Assembly: GCA_932521035.1 (NCBI GenBank)
Contig: OW051492.1
Location: 4,898,001 to 4,962,000 of the forward strand
Length of the DNA stretch: 64,000 nucleotides
Reading direction: 5' to 3'
Source of the DNA: Oscheius dolichura
Taxonomy: Eukaryota; Nematoda; Chromadorea; Rhabditida; Rhabditidae
Shown one piece after another: positions 11,241-22,073 of the stretch. Below the pieces are notes generated by a model. It was not told the DNA's origin. It did no database searches and was given only the letters and a program-made list of their open reading frames with translations. Within the stretch, counting starts at the first letter, position 1. The number at the start of each line of letters is the position of its first letter. Made by a program: the position numbers and the translations under genes.

Positions 11241-13087
11241 ATGACCGCCCCCTACGGTGACTACGCGGCCTACGTCGACCCGTCCCTTACCGTCGATCTC
11301 AGCGCCAACTACTGGGGTAAGCCGATCCCTCCAAGATTATCAAAAACGTCGTCCAAGCACCCTCATAAGCATAAACACATCTCGTCTTTCAGCGCACACT
11401 TACGGCTCCGTCGGTTACCAGCCGAGCCTCCTGGTCCCCCAGCCGAGCGATGGCACCTCGTCTGCCGCGACTGCTACCGCGACTGGGGACTACTCTTCGG
11501 TGGCTTACAATCCCTCGGCCACCACGAGTACCACCCCCTCTTCGGGCTCTGATGTCCTGGAGCTGGGCAAGCCGACGGTTTCCACCTATACGGCTGCCAC
11601 GGCGGCCATTCCGCCAGCTGATGCTCTGTCTGCTGCTATGTATCCTCATTGGGCCGGATACCCGTACATGGTGAGTCTTTCGCGTGCCGAGTCGCGATAG
11701 GATCTCTCTGCGGCAACAGGCCAATCTGGCCCTTATCAGGGCTGGCATCTTGTTCTGCCTGACGTGTGGTCGTTACTGTATTAATATGTTCAGAGTGGAG
11801 ATGACAAGAGCTCGTCGGGCGCGGCCACGGCAGCCTACCCCGGTCTCGGTCTGCCGTACCCCTTCCCGACGGGCGACACCTCGGACCTCGGTCACTCTGC
11901 CTTCTACCCCACCGCTGCCCCGGTGAGTCCCCCCTCAAAGGCCCATAAAAAGCTACAGTACCCCTAATGAAGATCTTTATCGGTTATGGTCCATTGTGCG
12001 CGGGAGGTGCGGTAGAGCCAAGGACAGGCTTTCTTCGGCCCGGACGGATTATGATTTACAATGGCCGTTCGCGATGTTTATTCTCGGATAATGTAGTGGC
12101 CGGCGGCCTTCTTTGACGCCGACCTCCAACTCCGGGTCCAAGACGGCAAATACAGAAGTTGGGGGTCCGGCCACTGACCGGGCCATCTGCCGTCCGCATT
12201 GTCTTGCAAATGGCGCGATACCCGAATGACCTCTTTCTGTGACGGATGGCCACCCAGACACCGGGACTCTTAACTGACCTCGAGACTTCCAGGTGGCTCC
12301 TGTCCCCCTTCCGGACTCCACTTCCGAGGTCACCGGCTTTGCCCAATCCTGTCTGCCCAGCAATCAGATCTCCCCCGGTTTTGACTATGGACTCGCTGCT
12401 CAGGCGGGAGGATCGAGTTCCAGTCTCAAGTGAGAGGGTCCCTTATTTTTAACTAGAGACCTATATTCAGCATGCCGATGAGACCGTCTTCCAAGAGGAA
12501 GACTCGTTCGACTCGAGGCGATTCGGACGACGAGGGCCGGTCGTGTGACGAGAAGGAGACGGACCGGAGGACGGCCAACAACGCCCGGGAGAGGTTGGTT
12601 TATCTTGGCTGTGTTTGGACGGGGGCGTGCTCCGTTTATCATCCATTATTCCGAGTCAACAACTACTTACGCGATCACTCACGCGAGATTAACAAGAAGA
12701 AGAAACCACTTGGCACCTTGGGAGGGACTCTCACGGGGATTAGTCATAATGACACAAAGAAGAACTTGTAGGGTCCGAGTCCGGGACATCAACTCGGCAT
12801 TCAAGGAGCTGGGCAGGATGTGTGGACAGCACATGCCGCCCCAGTCGGAGAAGGCCCAGACCAAGCTGGGCATCCTCCACCAGGCTGTTCAGATCATCAC
12901 TGTCCTCGAGGAGCAGGTATCTCGCGTTTCTTACAGATTGTTAGGAGTAGTTCAGGTACGACATCGCAATCTCAACCCGAAAGCCGCTTGCCTGAAGCGC
13001 CGACAAGAAGATGAGAAGACTCATGGTATGTCTATGGGAGGCGAAGTGAAGCCCTTGGATACTCAGTTCCAAAATGCATATTCGTAA
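11241..13087 (+). CDS. hlh-2: E-protein bHLH transcription factor (HLH-2/Daughterless/TCF3 type)
   Basis: Class I bHLH, the common dimer partner for tissue-specific class II bHLH factors, acting in the nucleus on E-boxes. Exons 11241-11316, 11393-11670, 11794-11922, 12293-12429, 12471-12593, 12772-12916, 12956-13087; 339 aa. The N-terminal ~200 residues are low-complexity Ser/Thr/Ala/Pro/Tyr, typical of activation regions. The bHLH (about residues 235-296) has [19 protein letters not shown], then a loop and helix 2 ([18 protein letters not shown]), followed by the E-protein-specific extension [13 protein letters not shown]. The basic region is split by a 178-nt intron. The start chosen is ATG 11241, but frame is open upstream to an acceptor at 11222, so an upstream exon or trans-splicing is possible. 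GC-rich; sequence turns AT-rich right after the stop. Class II candidates lie at 39555-41464. Confidence 0.92.
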
Positions 13088-13356
13088 AAATTCAATATCT
13101 TTCTTATTAATTTATGATGAGTCCTGTTTTTTTCTCAATTCAATTCCACTGGTAGCTTATCAATGGCCATGACAGCCGATTTCCCCTGCATCCCATCTTT
13201 TTGTGCAAAATGTTTAGAGATAGTGGCCTTTTTGATGCATTTTTCCTATTTGTTTTAAAAGTTATACGTCGAGTAATAAAGAATTTTACTAAACGAAATA
13301 AAATCACAGAATAAAATTTACAGAAGTGTGAAAGAGACAAATAAAAAACAACCGTG

Positions 13357-13771
13357 TTACACGGTCTCTTCTTCGCTTTTTTCGTCGTCGAAAATATCTT
13401 CTTGGGATGCTATAATGAGGAGCGTAGTGCATACAGTAGAAAATAAACTAACCGATGTATTCTAATTTAGGAGCTACCGGGCGTACTACTTGTCTTATGA
13501 TAGCACGAATATGCTCGATAGGTTTACCGTCCAAACTGGGTCCAAGTTTTTCTACAAACTCTGCGATGATAAGTAATGTTTATTAATCACCTATGTATTC
13601 GAATGCCTTGATTTTTGCTTGTAATTTACTTAGTTCTTGCTGTTTTCTGTCTATTTCTTTTTGAGAACTCTCTACAGCAGCTTCTATTTTTTTAGATGTG
13701 GTATACCTGAAAGCAATAATAGCAACAAACGAAAGCCATGCCATTCGCACTCTCGTACTCGCTGCCGCCAT
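13357..13771 (-). CDS. Small membrane/coiled-coil protein, unrecognised
   Basis: Three minus-strand exons, 13771-13591, 13560-13453, 13409-13357, giving 113 aa. It starts with a hydrophobic segment (MAWLSFVAIIAF after ~10 residues), then a Lys/Glu/Gln-rich coiled coil (about residues 24-58), a conserved-looking helical part (LGPSLDGKPIEHIRAIIRQV) and an acidic tail. I do not recognise the family. Its ATG lies inside the last exon of the neighbouring gene in another frame, so either the two overlap on the same strand or they are one gene whose junction near 13690 I misread: ttattgctttcag at about 13702-13690 looks like a genuine acceptor. AT-rich block. Confidence 0.5.
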
Positions 13772-14290
13772 CGCTCTAACTGTGTAGAAATAAATGCTGG
13801 TTCTTTCTGTACAAATTGTTTTATAGAAAAATCAATACAACGTTACCTCTTTTGTTTCAGGATAATCAACAGATAAGAGACTAAATTGATTTACGATATC
13901 CTCTCCTCTGAAACGATGAAAACAATTTTACGAAAAAAAACCTTTCAATAATGTATTCTGTTTCCCCAATCAAATCATGTAATGTTCTCAATTGTAGTTC
14001 TCCTAAATCTAGTTCTCTCCGGAATTTTCGATTTTCATGTTGAATTTGATGATACTTCTTTATCATGCCTAAAACATAAGAATGGGATACATATCCAACT
14101 TTATACCTTCAAGTTCTATTGTGACTTTAGTTATAGCGGCGGCAAATGACTTTCGGGCATTATCTAAAAGCTCGTGGTTATCAACTGGAACTAATTTTTT
14201 TTTAAACTAACTAGCATCTTGTTCCAACATTGAAAAGGTGAACATATCGAAAAATTGTTTTCCTTTTGATTTTTTTGACGACCTTGACAT
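13684..14290 (-). CDS. Coiled-coil protein, unrecognised
   Basis: Five minus-strand exons, 14290-14212, 14163-14107, 14068-13942, 13907-13847, 13806-13684, 148 aa. The start is MSRSSKKSKGKQFFDMFTF; the middle (about residues 45-100) is a charged coiled coil with IQHENRKFRRELDLGELQL. The size and layout recall small kinetochore, augmin or spindle proteins, but no family was identified. The first intron was taken as 48 nt ending in cttttag; shorter in-frame alternatives exist. The last exon overlaps the ATG of the gene at 13357-13771, and the C-terminus is therefore uncertain. AT-rich, with no TATA box seen. Confidence 0.5.
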
Positions 14291-15429
14291 TCTGTTTGTA
14301 TTCTAAATAAGTAGACATATAAATTTCACCAAAACAAAATCCAAAATAAAAAGTATAAACGAAAAGAACTATACAGACAGATTCCAAGATGTCCACTCTC
14401 CGCGAATACTCAACTAGTGAGGCGAGCCGCGAAATGAAAATATTGAAGAGAGATTCACAAAAAGTGAACGAATACAAATAAATTGGGCCTGGTGTCCCTT
14501 CAAGGAAAAAAAGACAAATACAGACATTCTCGGTGCCTGATTCGAGTGGAACGAGAAAAAAAAGTGACACTGGGGTTCGAGTTAATCTTGTGGTCTTTAC
14601 AAGTCACAAGCAGGATCCCTTGTGCAGTGGGGGGAGTCTTAATTTGGTCGAGAGTGGTCATTCCATCATTGCTTGTCAGTTTTTCGTCTGCTTCTCCGTG
14701 GTGTGGCTGTCTACCGTCTGTGTCTACCATCCAGGTCGCTTTCTTCTTATTTTCCCAATTCCAAAAGCCCAAACCGCGTGCAGGGCCCTCCCCGAGGGCC
14801 GGCGCATCTGTCAGGCCTCTTGTTCCTCCGAGAAAATGGCGTTGTGGGGTCTCTTCCCACGTAAAATTACGTCTCCCGTCCATTCGGGTCCCCTTCTTTC
14901 GCTCTAAAATGGGTAGTAGACACGGTCAATGGGACACGTCGTGAGGGAATCCGCCTCTCACTTCAATCCGCCTCAAAACGGAGTCCTGGCCCGGCTTCCC
15001 GACGGTCGTGGTCCCTGGTGTGCCACAGCGGTGTTTGGAATACACCACTAGACCTGGCCGTCGTTCAGGGATGACTGGAAGTTGTCGAAACCCAATATAA
15101 TCTACTTTTGACTAAATTTCTTCAAAACATTGCTCCTTGCCGTCCTTTTTCCGCCTGCTCTTGCTCGTCTTTCCCCATTTCCAGGCACTCGAGCAGCTGT
15201 TAGATGGCCCAAGCAGTTGCAGAATGAGGACATCTGCTGTTCTTCCCAGACTTCACGAAACTTGCTTGGACAGCCAACGGATAGAAGAGGATATGACAAT
15301 ATGTTGACTGGCTGACTCTCGAATTCCGGATCCAGTTGTGTCGGAGAAGTTGAACCGGATAGCCACAGAAGCTCCTCGCTGATCAAGGACTTCTTCCCAT
15401 GAAAACACGGCAGGCCAGCTGTACCTAGA
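14291..15429. other. Region without a recognisable gene
   Basis: GC-rich from about 14500. ORFs on both strands (for example 15253-15708 minus) show no family resemblance. A perfect 7-bp stem hairpin (ggccctc, ccc, gagggcc) sits near 14785-14805. Nothing else seen. Confidence 0.4.
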
Positions 15430-17130
15430 CGTCTTAAACCTATCCAAACTGTTCTTTAACCGGAATGGAGGAACGGCCTTGCCCAGCATGTTGTACAAGG
15501 AGACGGCACCCACGGACGGGGACGACCCGCCACTGGAATGTGCAAGAAAGCTCCTTTGCTTTATCAAAGTACCAATTACAGTATCCCTGGCTTCGGAACC
15601 GCGATCTTCATCCAGAAGAACACTGGTTACCGACACGGGCTGCTCCGCCTCTAGACGACTCATTGGGAATGGAGGAGACGACAAGAGAAAGACGAGGCGA
15701 CGCGACAAGGAGACTACACCGAGGTTTGTAAGCGAACTATCGGAATGCCACTGGAGAAAAGCCTGTATCTCGGGATGGTGCCGTATTGGGCATTCTACTG
15801 CATTCAGTATTTAGTTGGTGATAGATCTTTGGTTTATTTATATACTGGAAAGGCCGTGTCGGTTTGTAACTGGGGTTTGCTGTCAAAAGTCAAAAATCTC
15901 CGTGATTCTCAGAAAAAAAAACGTTTCAGGGCAATCCAAGAAGAGATCCGAAGACGTCTTCTACTGCATTGGACTCTCGCCGTCCTCACCATCCGGACAA
16001 CCTCTACCTCGACCACCGTGGAAATGGAAATGAAGTTTTGAATAGGAGAGAGGAAGGGCAAGTGACCTATTTCTCCGCCAGTCTGCCGCCTGCCCACACA
16101 TAAGGAAGAAGGGAGGAGGAAGAGTCTGGATTGATGCAACGGGTCTGGCTCATCGTCCCAGCCACTCTGACACCCGTCGACACGTCAAGACCTGTCGAGC
16201 ATAATCCGATTGGACAGGAGAAGACGGGGACAGAACTAAGGTATGTGGAATGGAATGGGTCGTTGGTATTATGCGGTATCGAGCCATAACAAACCAATTG
16301 GTGCCCGAAAATATTGGGAGCCACTGCCAAGATCTGTTGCCCATTCTCAAATAAGCAGTTTCAGGAAGAGATGTCTCACAAGAAAGTCTACAAAAAAGGA
16401 GAAGAATAAGTCCTCCATGGAGCTGCCGTGTCCAAAGAGACGACGAGAGGAGAATAAGACGAAGACGACCTGAAACTGATGCAGAGAGTACTGTTCCTCG
16501 TCCGCCGTATTGCATCTCTTGTCGTCCTGCCACATTCAAGCCGAGGAGGATAGGGGAGCCACCTGTGAACGACAAGAGCAACCAGTCAAAAGGCAGCTCT
16601 TCTATCCCGGCCGCTCTTCTATCCGTCGACACGTCAAGACCTGTCGAGTATAATCCGATTGAGCAGGATAGGACGGGGATAAGCTGTCAAAAAGGTGGGT
16701 AGAATGGTGGACGCTATCGTTTAAGAGAGTCCAGAATTACTCGGTAGTCTTCACTTCCGGCCGGGTTCTTCTCGGTTGATCCTCGCTTGTTTTTCGCGGC
16801 TCGAACGAAACCGTGACGTGGGCTCCTGAAAACAAATGAGCATCTTCTCAAACAAATAAGTCTGTTTCAGGATTGCTGTGGAAAAGCATCATTCATCACG
16901 CCGGATGAAATGGAGGAAAGGGACAGCTGACCGCCTAGAGATGTACAGAAAAGAAAGGCTATAGCCGAGAATGCTGGCATCTCCATCAATCCGTCAGCAG
17001 ACAGATGCAGCGAGCCTAACCGAAACTGGACAAAGAGGCCTGACCAATCTGCATCGTCCCGGCCACTCTGCCGAATATAATCCGATTGAACTGGAAGTTC
17101 ACAGCTGTAGGGGGCAACTGAAATGAAATG
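15430..17130 (+). repeat. Divergent tandem units, each exon-intron-exon like
   Basis: At least two clear copies and probably four. The core cgtcgacacgtcaagacctg plus taatccgattg is at 16175-16212 and 16624-16662; a third copy at 17052-17088 keeps catcgtccc(a/g)gccactctg and ataatccgattg but lacks the central 30 bp. In copies 1 and 2 the core is open in the same frame (VDTSRPVE then H/Y-NPI), is followed after ~45 bp by a donor (gtatgt at 16240, gtgggt at 16697) and a long pyrimidine-poor intron ending tttcag. Copy 1 then reads KRCLTRKSTKKEKNKS and a basic tail to a TGA at about 16472. An older unit may sit at 15550-16041. The reading frames suggest a fast-evolving small gene family, but coding status is unproven. 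Confidence 0.45.
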
Positions 17131-17367
17131 GAGCGCCTACCAATGACGACGTGGGCAGAGAGGACTTCATGGAGGAACCCCGGTCATCAGGAGAAGCTAG
17201 GAAGATGAGCACGGAGGGGCCCGGCTCTTAGGTCACGGCCACCTTTTCCCCCTTTTTGTGATAGGCGTAAAAGCCCTTTCTCGGATTTGTGTCCGAGAGC
17301 CCCGTGTTTTACTTGTCTATTGAAGGAAAGAAGGGGGGCTACGTTCTGTGATGGGAGGGAGCGCAAA

Positions 17368-17656
17368 CCAGGGAATACCGCAAACATGGTAGCGCGACTG
17401 CCGATCTGTTTTGAAGCCTCTCGAAACAAAATTTGAGTAGCTTCCCTCTGTGTTATGAAACTATTGATTCCCTTTTCCAAGTACAATTCCGAATTCTTTC
17501 AACCGAAATTACCATAAATATTTGGAACTAGGCGCTCGTAACACAAGGTGGATGTGTTCAACAGTGGAATATTTGTTTCCAGGAGGTTGAAATTGGCGCT
17601 TACGTAGATATGAGTGTTCTCTTTTGAGGTATTGAAATGTTTGCGGTATTTCCTAG
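17368..17656. repeat. Inverted repeat, 20-bp arms, 249-bp spacer
   Basis: Arm ccagggaataccgcaaacat at 17368-17387 is matched in inverse by atgtttgcggtatttcctagg at 17637-17657, with about two mismatches. No ORF of a transposase lies between or around them. Could be the ends of a short non-autonomous element or a chance pair. Confidence 0.3.
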
Positions 17657-18479
17657 GCTTATAGAGCGTATGGGTGATCTGCCACAAGGCTGTCGCACGG
17701 GGCCAGCCGATAGAGGGTACAAGGGACAAAAGGCCACCGAATGGACTCGATTGGTGGGGTGCCAGAGGACGGGAGGACAGCAAACTCCCTTTGTCCCTCA
17801 TGCTTTTTTCAAGTATTCTGACTAACCGCGTTGTTTGAATCCGTCCTCTTCGGTCCATTTTGTCTCACATTCAAAAGACGTCTGAATTTGTTCGGTTGTC
17901 TGCCTTCCTCGCAATAACCACAAATCACAGACCCAGTTCTTCCTTCGGTTTGGTCGTCTGCCGAGCCCGTCCTCCACATCTTGTCTATCTGATTACACGT
18001 CCAATGATATCATGGCTGAGAAGATTACTGTACTCCACTTAGAGACAGGGTCTCATCTCCTGCGGCAGGATATCCAGGTGGTTGTTGGCATCCACTAGCA
18101 CTACTCAGAAGGCCTTTTACATAGATTCAATCGCCCAGTCCGAATAAATATCGATAGTGTGCTTGCGAAAGAAGAAAGAAATTCGAGGACAAAATGGGGC
18201 TAGTTGGATGAGGCCACCTTTTGTTTCCAGAGAACTTCGGAAGCAGGGTTCTAAAAGAAGAAGGGGTCTAAAAGCCGGATTGCTCTGAAATTTTCCGAGT
18301 CGAGCCGTCAAGGTCAATTTTCAGAAGCTCATCTCGATTTTTAAGCAAAATTTTCAAGCCGTACACGCCGGGAGATAAAAAAGAAACAAAAAAGAGAATG
18401 TCCATGAAGAAAAATGACGAAAACGAATAAACCATTGACACATTGTAGTGAACCGCCATAAAAATTAGCCTTGATGGTT

Positions 18480-19420
18480 CTCAGTGAGTGCATTTTACTG
18501 CTTCTCGGCTCGGCTCGAATTTTTGCTTTTTCGAGTCGTGCGCCCAACCCTGTTCTGAAAGTGTGAGACTTTCTTCTAAAAATAAATAATTACTCGCCTT
18601 GAAAAAGACTGGAAACGCATCCTTCGAGGCGATAAGAAGGGGAGCAGAGCAGATGTACAGCTCCGGCCGAGTTGTCCCTCTTCGAAACAAGTTCATTTCT
18701 GAAGACATCTCCTTCATTTCATCCATTTTTCGAATTTTCCATTTACCATCACCCAGACCAATTCCCAATAAAGCACCTCTCGTCCTCCACGTCGTCCAAC
18801 ATCCAGCCATCTGATTCTTGTCTCCAATCCTAAAATATGCTATGAGCTTCCATTTGCTCCGAGCCTCACCTTCAACCAGAGCGTACCCCAGAAGAGACAG
18901 CCGCTCTCCCCCGTCGTCCTCTCGGTCAACGACAGTCCGCGCCTTCAAATCAGTCACATCCTCTTGGTAGAACACATATACACTAAGGGATCATCTCCTT
19001 TCACTCGCCTCCTCCTGAATTGGACTCGATGTCTTCTGCCTTCTCCTCTACTTTCTCTTGAACACAGCTCATCGTCTTCATCCACACATCCTCCAGACAT
19101 CAGCCATCTCAACCAAGACATCCTGAACGAATATTGTCAGCAGAGTAAGGATGAGAAGAAAAGGGACATCCCTTGTGAAGATGGCAGGCCCCCGTCCATT
19201 GAGGCCCACCTCGCCTGCCAGCTGGCCACCCGTCATCCTCCACAGTAGCCATCTTCCTAAAATAGTTCGCTTATTCCTGATGACTTCAATCTGTCTCACC
19301 ATCAACCAGATCGGTTCCCAGCAGAGACCACCGCAGTCTCCCGTCTGTCTCTCGTCGGCTCGGCCATCTACCGCCCTAAATGGCCTAAACGCGGCGGATT
19401 ACGCGCTGTTAGTTGCAGTT
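18480..19420 (-). repeat. Diverged tandem duplicate of an exon-intron-exon unit (minus strand)
   Basis: Two units read on the minus strand. Unit A has a donor at 18869 and acceptor ending 18830 (40-nt intron); unit B has a donor at 19299 and acceptor ending 19257 (43-nt intron). The exon before the intron reads DGGERLSLLGYALVEG in A and TDGRLRWSLLGTDLVDG in B, in the same frame and splice phase. The following exons share DNA similarity but diverge quickly. This looks like an old coding duplication, perhaps decayed. Function unknown. Confidence 0.4.
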
Positions 19421-22073
19421 AGTATTGTTAGTTAGATTAGTAGGTCAGTAATGTTAGTAGGGTCAGTAGTGTTAGTAAGGGTTAATAAGGTGAGTAAAGC
19501 GCCCTGAACAGCGCGGGAAGAGGGCCAACTGGCCCAAATCCGGGGAGCGCGCGCTACCTAGAGGGGGTCGCCTGTGGGGGAGCAAAAAAGGAGGAAGAGC
19601 AGCGGGAGCCGTTGAGGAATAAGAAGAAAGAGACCACCACCCCTCCCGCCGGTGATCCCGACCGAACCACACGCATTTAGAGAAGCGGGCACTTTTGGAG
19701 ACAGGGGGCGTCCAGTGGTCCAACATCTCTGGCCTTTTTTCTTTTGTTTTTTTTTCTTTTTCTTTTTTTTCTGTCCATGTGCCGTGTACTGTAGATATTG
19801 TGTTTTCTTTCTTCTCCTCTTCTTTTTCGGTCCTTCCTGTCCAAATTCAAATTGCGGTGGTTGCCCTTGTCGTCGCGACTGGTTCATTTCCGTCGTCCCT
19901 CCAAATTTGGTCCAAATTGGTCAAGTTCAGCTGCTGGTTCTCCTCGTGGTGACTGTGGAACAGCTTCGAGATGTTTCTTCGTGGTTCCTTTTCCATTGGT
20001 GTCGGCGTTTTGGCGTCCTGTCTCCGGATCCATGGTTGTGTCCATTTTCCATTATTTTTTCAATAAATTTTATTTTTTCTTTTCTTCTTTTTTTTAGTTT
20101 CCCAGGAGACATCTGATGTCTCACCCCCCAGCCGCTTGGTCAGAGCGCGCAACTTATGAGCCTGCCTCCTACGGGATGTGTCTCCGGGTCGGGGAGGAAA
20201 GAAAAACAAAACAGCCATCAGAACTTGGCTGGGGATTGGATCGGCTGCGGGTGGTAGACGGCAGAGAGGCAGCTACTCGGGACGGGCCATCTTCTCATCG
20301 GCCAATGAAGGGCCGGCATCGTCTCGTTGGCTGGAGACGGGAAGAAGAAGACGGAAAGGCGAAGATCGGCGGCAGACGGCTTGACCCAGGAATAAAGAAG
20401 ATCCTCCAGATCCAGTTAACATTCCAAATTTCCCAGAGGCAGAGGGGAAGAGTCGACTCCCGAAGAGCCCAGAGACTGTTCCCTATCGGCAGAGCTCAAG
20501 GTCTGCCCGATAACCGCGCACTGGGAAGGCTCGACGGGCGCCGAGGAGACGAGGGGAGGGCAGCGGGTGGCAGGAGATTCGTTGGCGGACTCTTTTCATA
20601 GTATATATTTTGTTCTTTTCTTTTTTTATTCTTCTTCCCGCCAGATTAGTCTTAGCCATGGGACGCCCCCATCCGCGCGAGAAAAGAGAGAAGTGGTCGG
20701 GGGGACACCTTGAGGCGGCGGTCATTGGGGTGGTAGCTGGCCGCTTGGGCATCTTTTCAAAGGAAGGCCCCCTGGCTCCCGCGCAATTCTAATTTTGAAA
20801 CAGAGAAGGCGACCCCCTCTAGGTTGAAAAAAGAAGCGACCTGAACACGTCCGGGCGGTCCAGAGACACAGGTCATCCTCCCAATACAATTTCGGTCCAA
20901 TCTCCTTTAGATGAAGAATTTCCACACAATGGAGAAGATGGTGAAGAAGTTGAAGCCGCTGAACTGAAAACGGCACGGTTAGAATTTCAGAGGACGATGG
21001 AAACTGACCGACTCCACGTGGGTGTCCAATTCGCTGGCGTGGCTCGGCCAGTTACTGTCCTCCCGGCAGCTGGCACCCGGCTTTGAGGATGGACGACGAC
21101 GATGGAACGCGGCTGGGGGACGACTCAGTCAGAATACCTGGAAACGACTCAATTTGTAAGGAATGGAGGAGACAGACGGACCTGATAGTCCCGTTCCATC
21201 CTATCTCCGGCTGTCCAGCTGTCCCTCCTCTTGCCATCTCCTCGGGTCAACGTGTCCCTCGGAGTCATAGCGGCAAGTCTAGAAATGTCTCCGGTAATGA
21301 CTTCTATTCAGAGATTTACCTCAAAATCGGGCGGAGGGAATCGAATCCTATCCCAAATGGCCAATCTTCTAGCTAAAGGGATCTGCTTCTAAGGGCGTCT
21401 CGGTCCGTCTTGTCATCCTTGTCCATCGTCTGGTCGGGAGGATGGCGCTTCTATTCTTGTTACCAATCTCCAGCCGATATCCCATATCATCATCGGCTTC
21501 GGCAGAGTCGGTCCCTTGGCTCTGATGGTCTGGCTGTCGTCGTTCCGGTTCCGTCTCCAGCTGTCCTTCTTCTTCTTCCCGTCGACATACGCTTCCAATC
21601 GTCTGCTTCTAACGGAGGAGGAAGAGAATTTCGACAGCCCGTCCAATCTCAGAATACAGGGCATCCGGACACATCCATCCGTTGGCCGGGAAGAGCTGCT
21701 CTCTCTGAAGTGACTTTGTTAGACGTCTCCGTGCAGTTACCTACTTCTCGAGGCGAAGCACACTACTCTGCCGTCCAAGATGGCGTGACTGTTCACCAAA
21801 CAGCTTGGAGGTGAAGGACGGAAGGCAGACGACGATGGAGGAAGACGGAAAACGGAGGGCGGGCAGGATAGGACTGTAAAATTAGAGTTTCTAGGGGTCA
21901 GAAAGGTTTTTTGTTCTATCTCTTCCTATCTTCTGATTCAAATTCTTGTGTTGTTCGCCTATTGCGCGCCCCTTCTAGTTCCAACCAGTTTACCGACCCG
22001 TCAAAAGCGAAACGCCCGACAAGATAGAGGGAACTCACCAAATTTGTGGAGGCTCTTGGGTACGCCGTGGCAC
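19421..22073. other. Low-coding region with T-rich tracts
   Basis: Contains a degenerate gttagta-rich stretch at about 19408-19490, T-rich plus-strand tracts at 19735-19770 and 20055-20098, and plus-strand ORFs at 20116-20601 and 21410-21814 with no recognisable domain. No convincing splice-linked gene was found. Confidence 0.35.

Noticed and set aside
19408-19490. Telomere-like gttagta/gttaggg-type repeats
   Set aside because: Units are degenerate, do not match the TTAGGC nematode telomere repeat and do not continue.
20116-20601. 161-aa plus-strand ORF
   Set aside because: Arg/Gly-rich translation without domains, promoter or splice context in a low-coding region.
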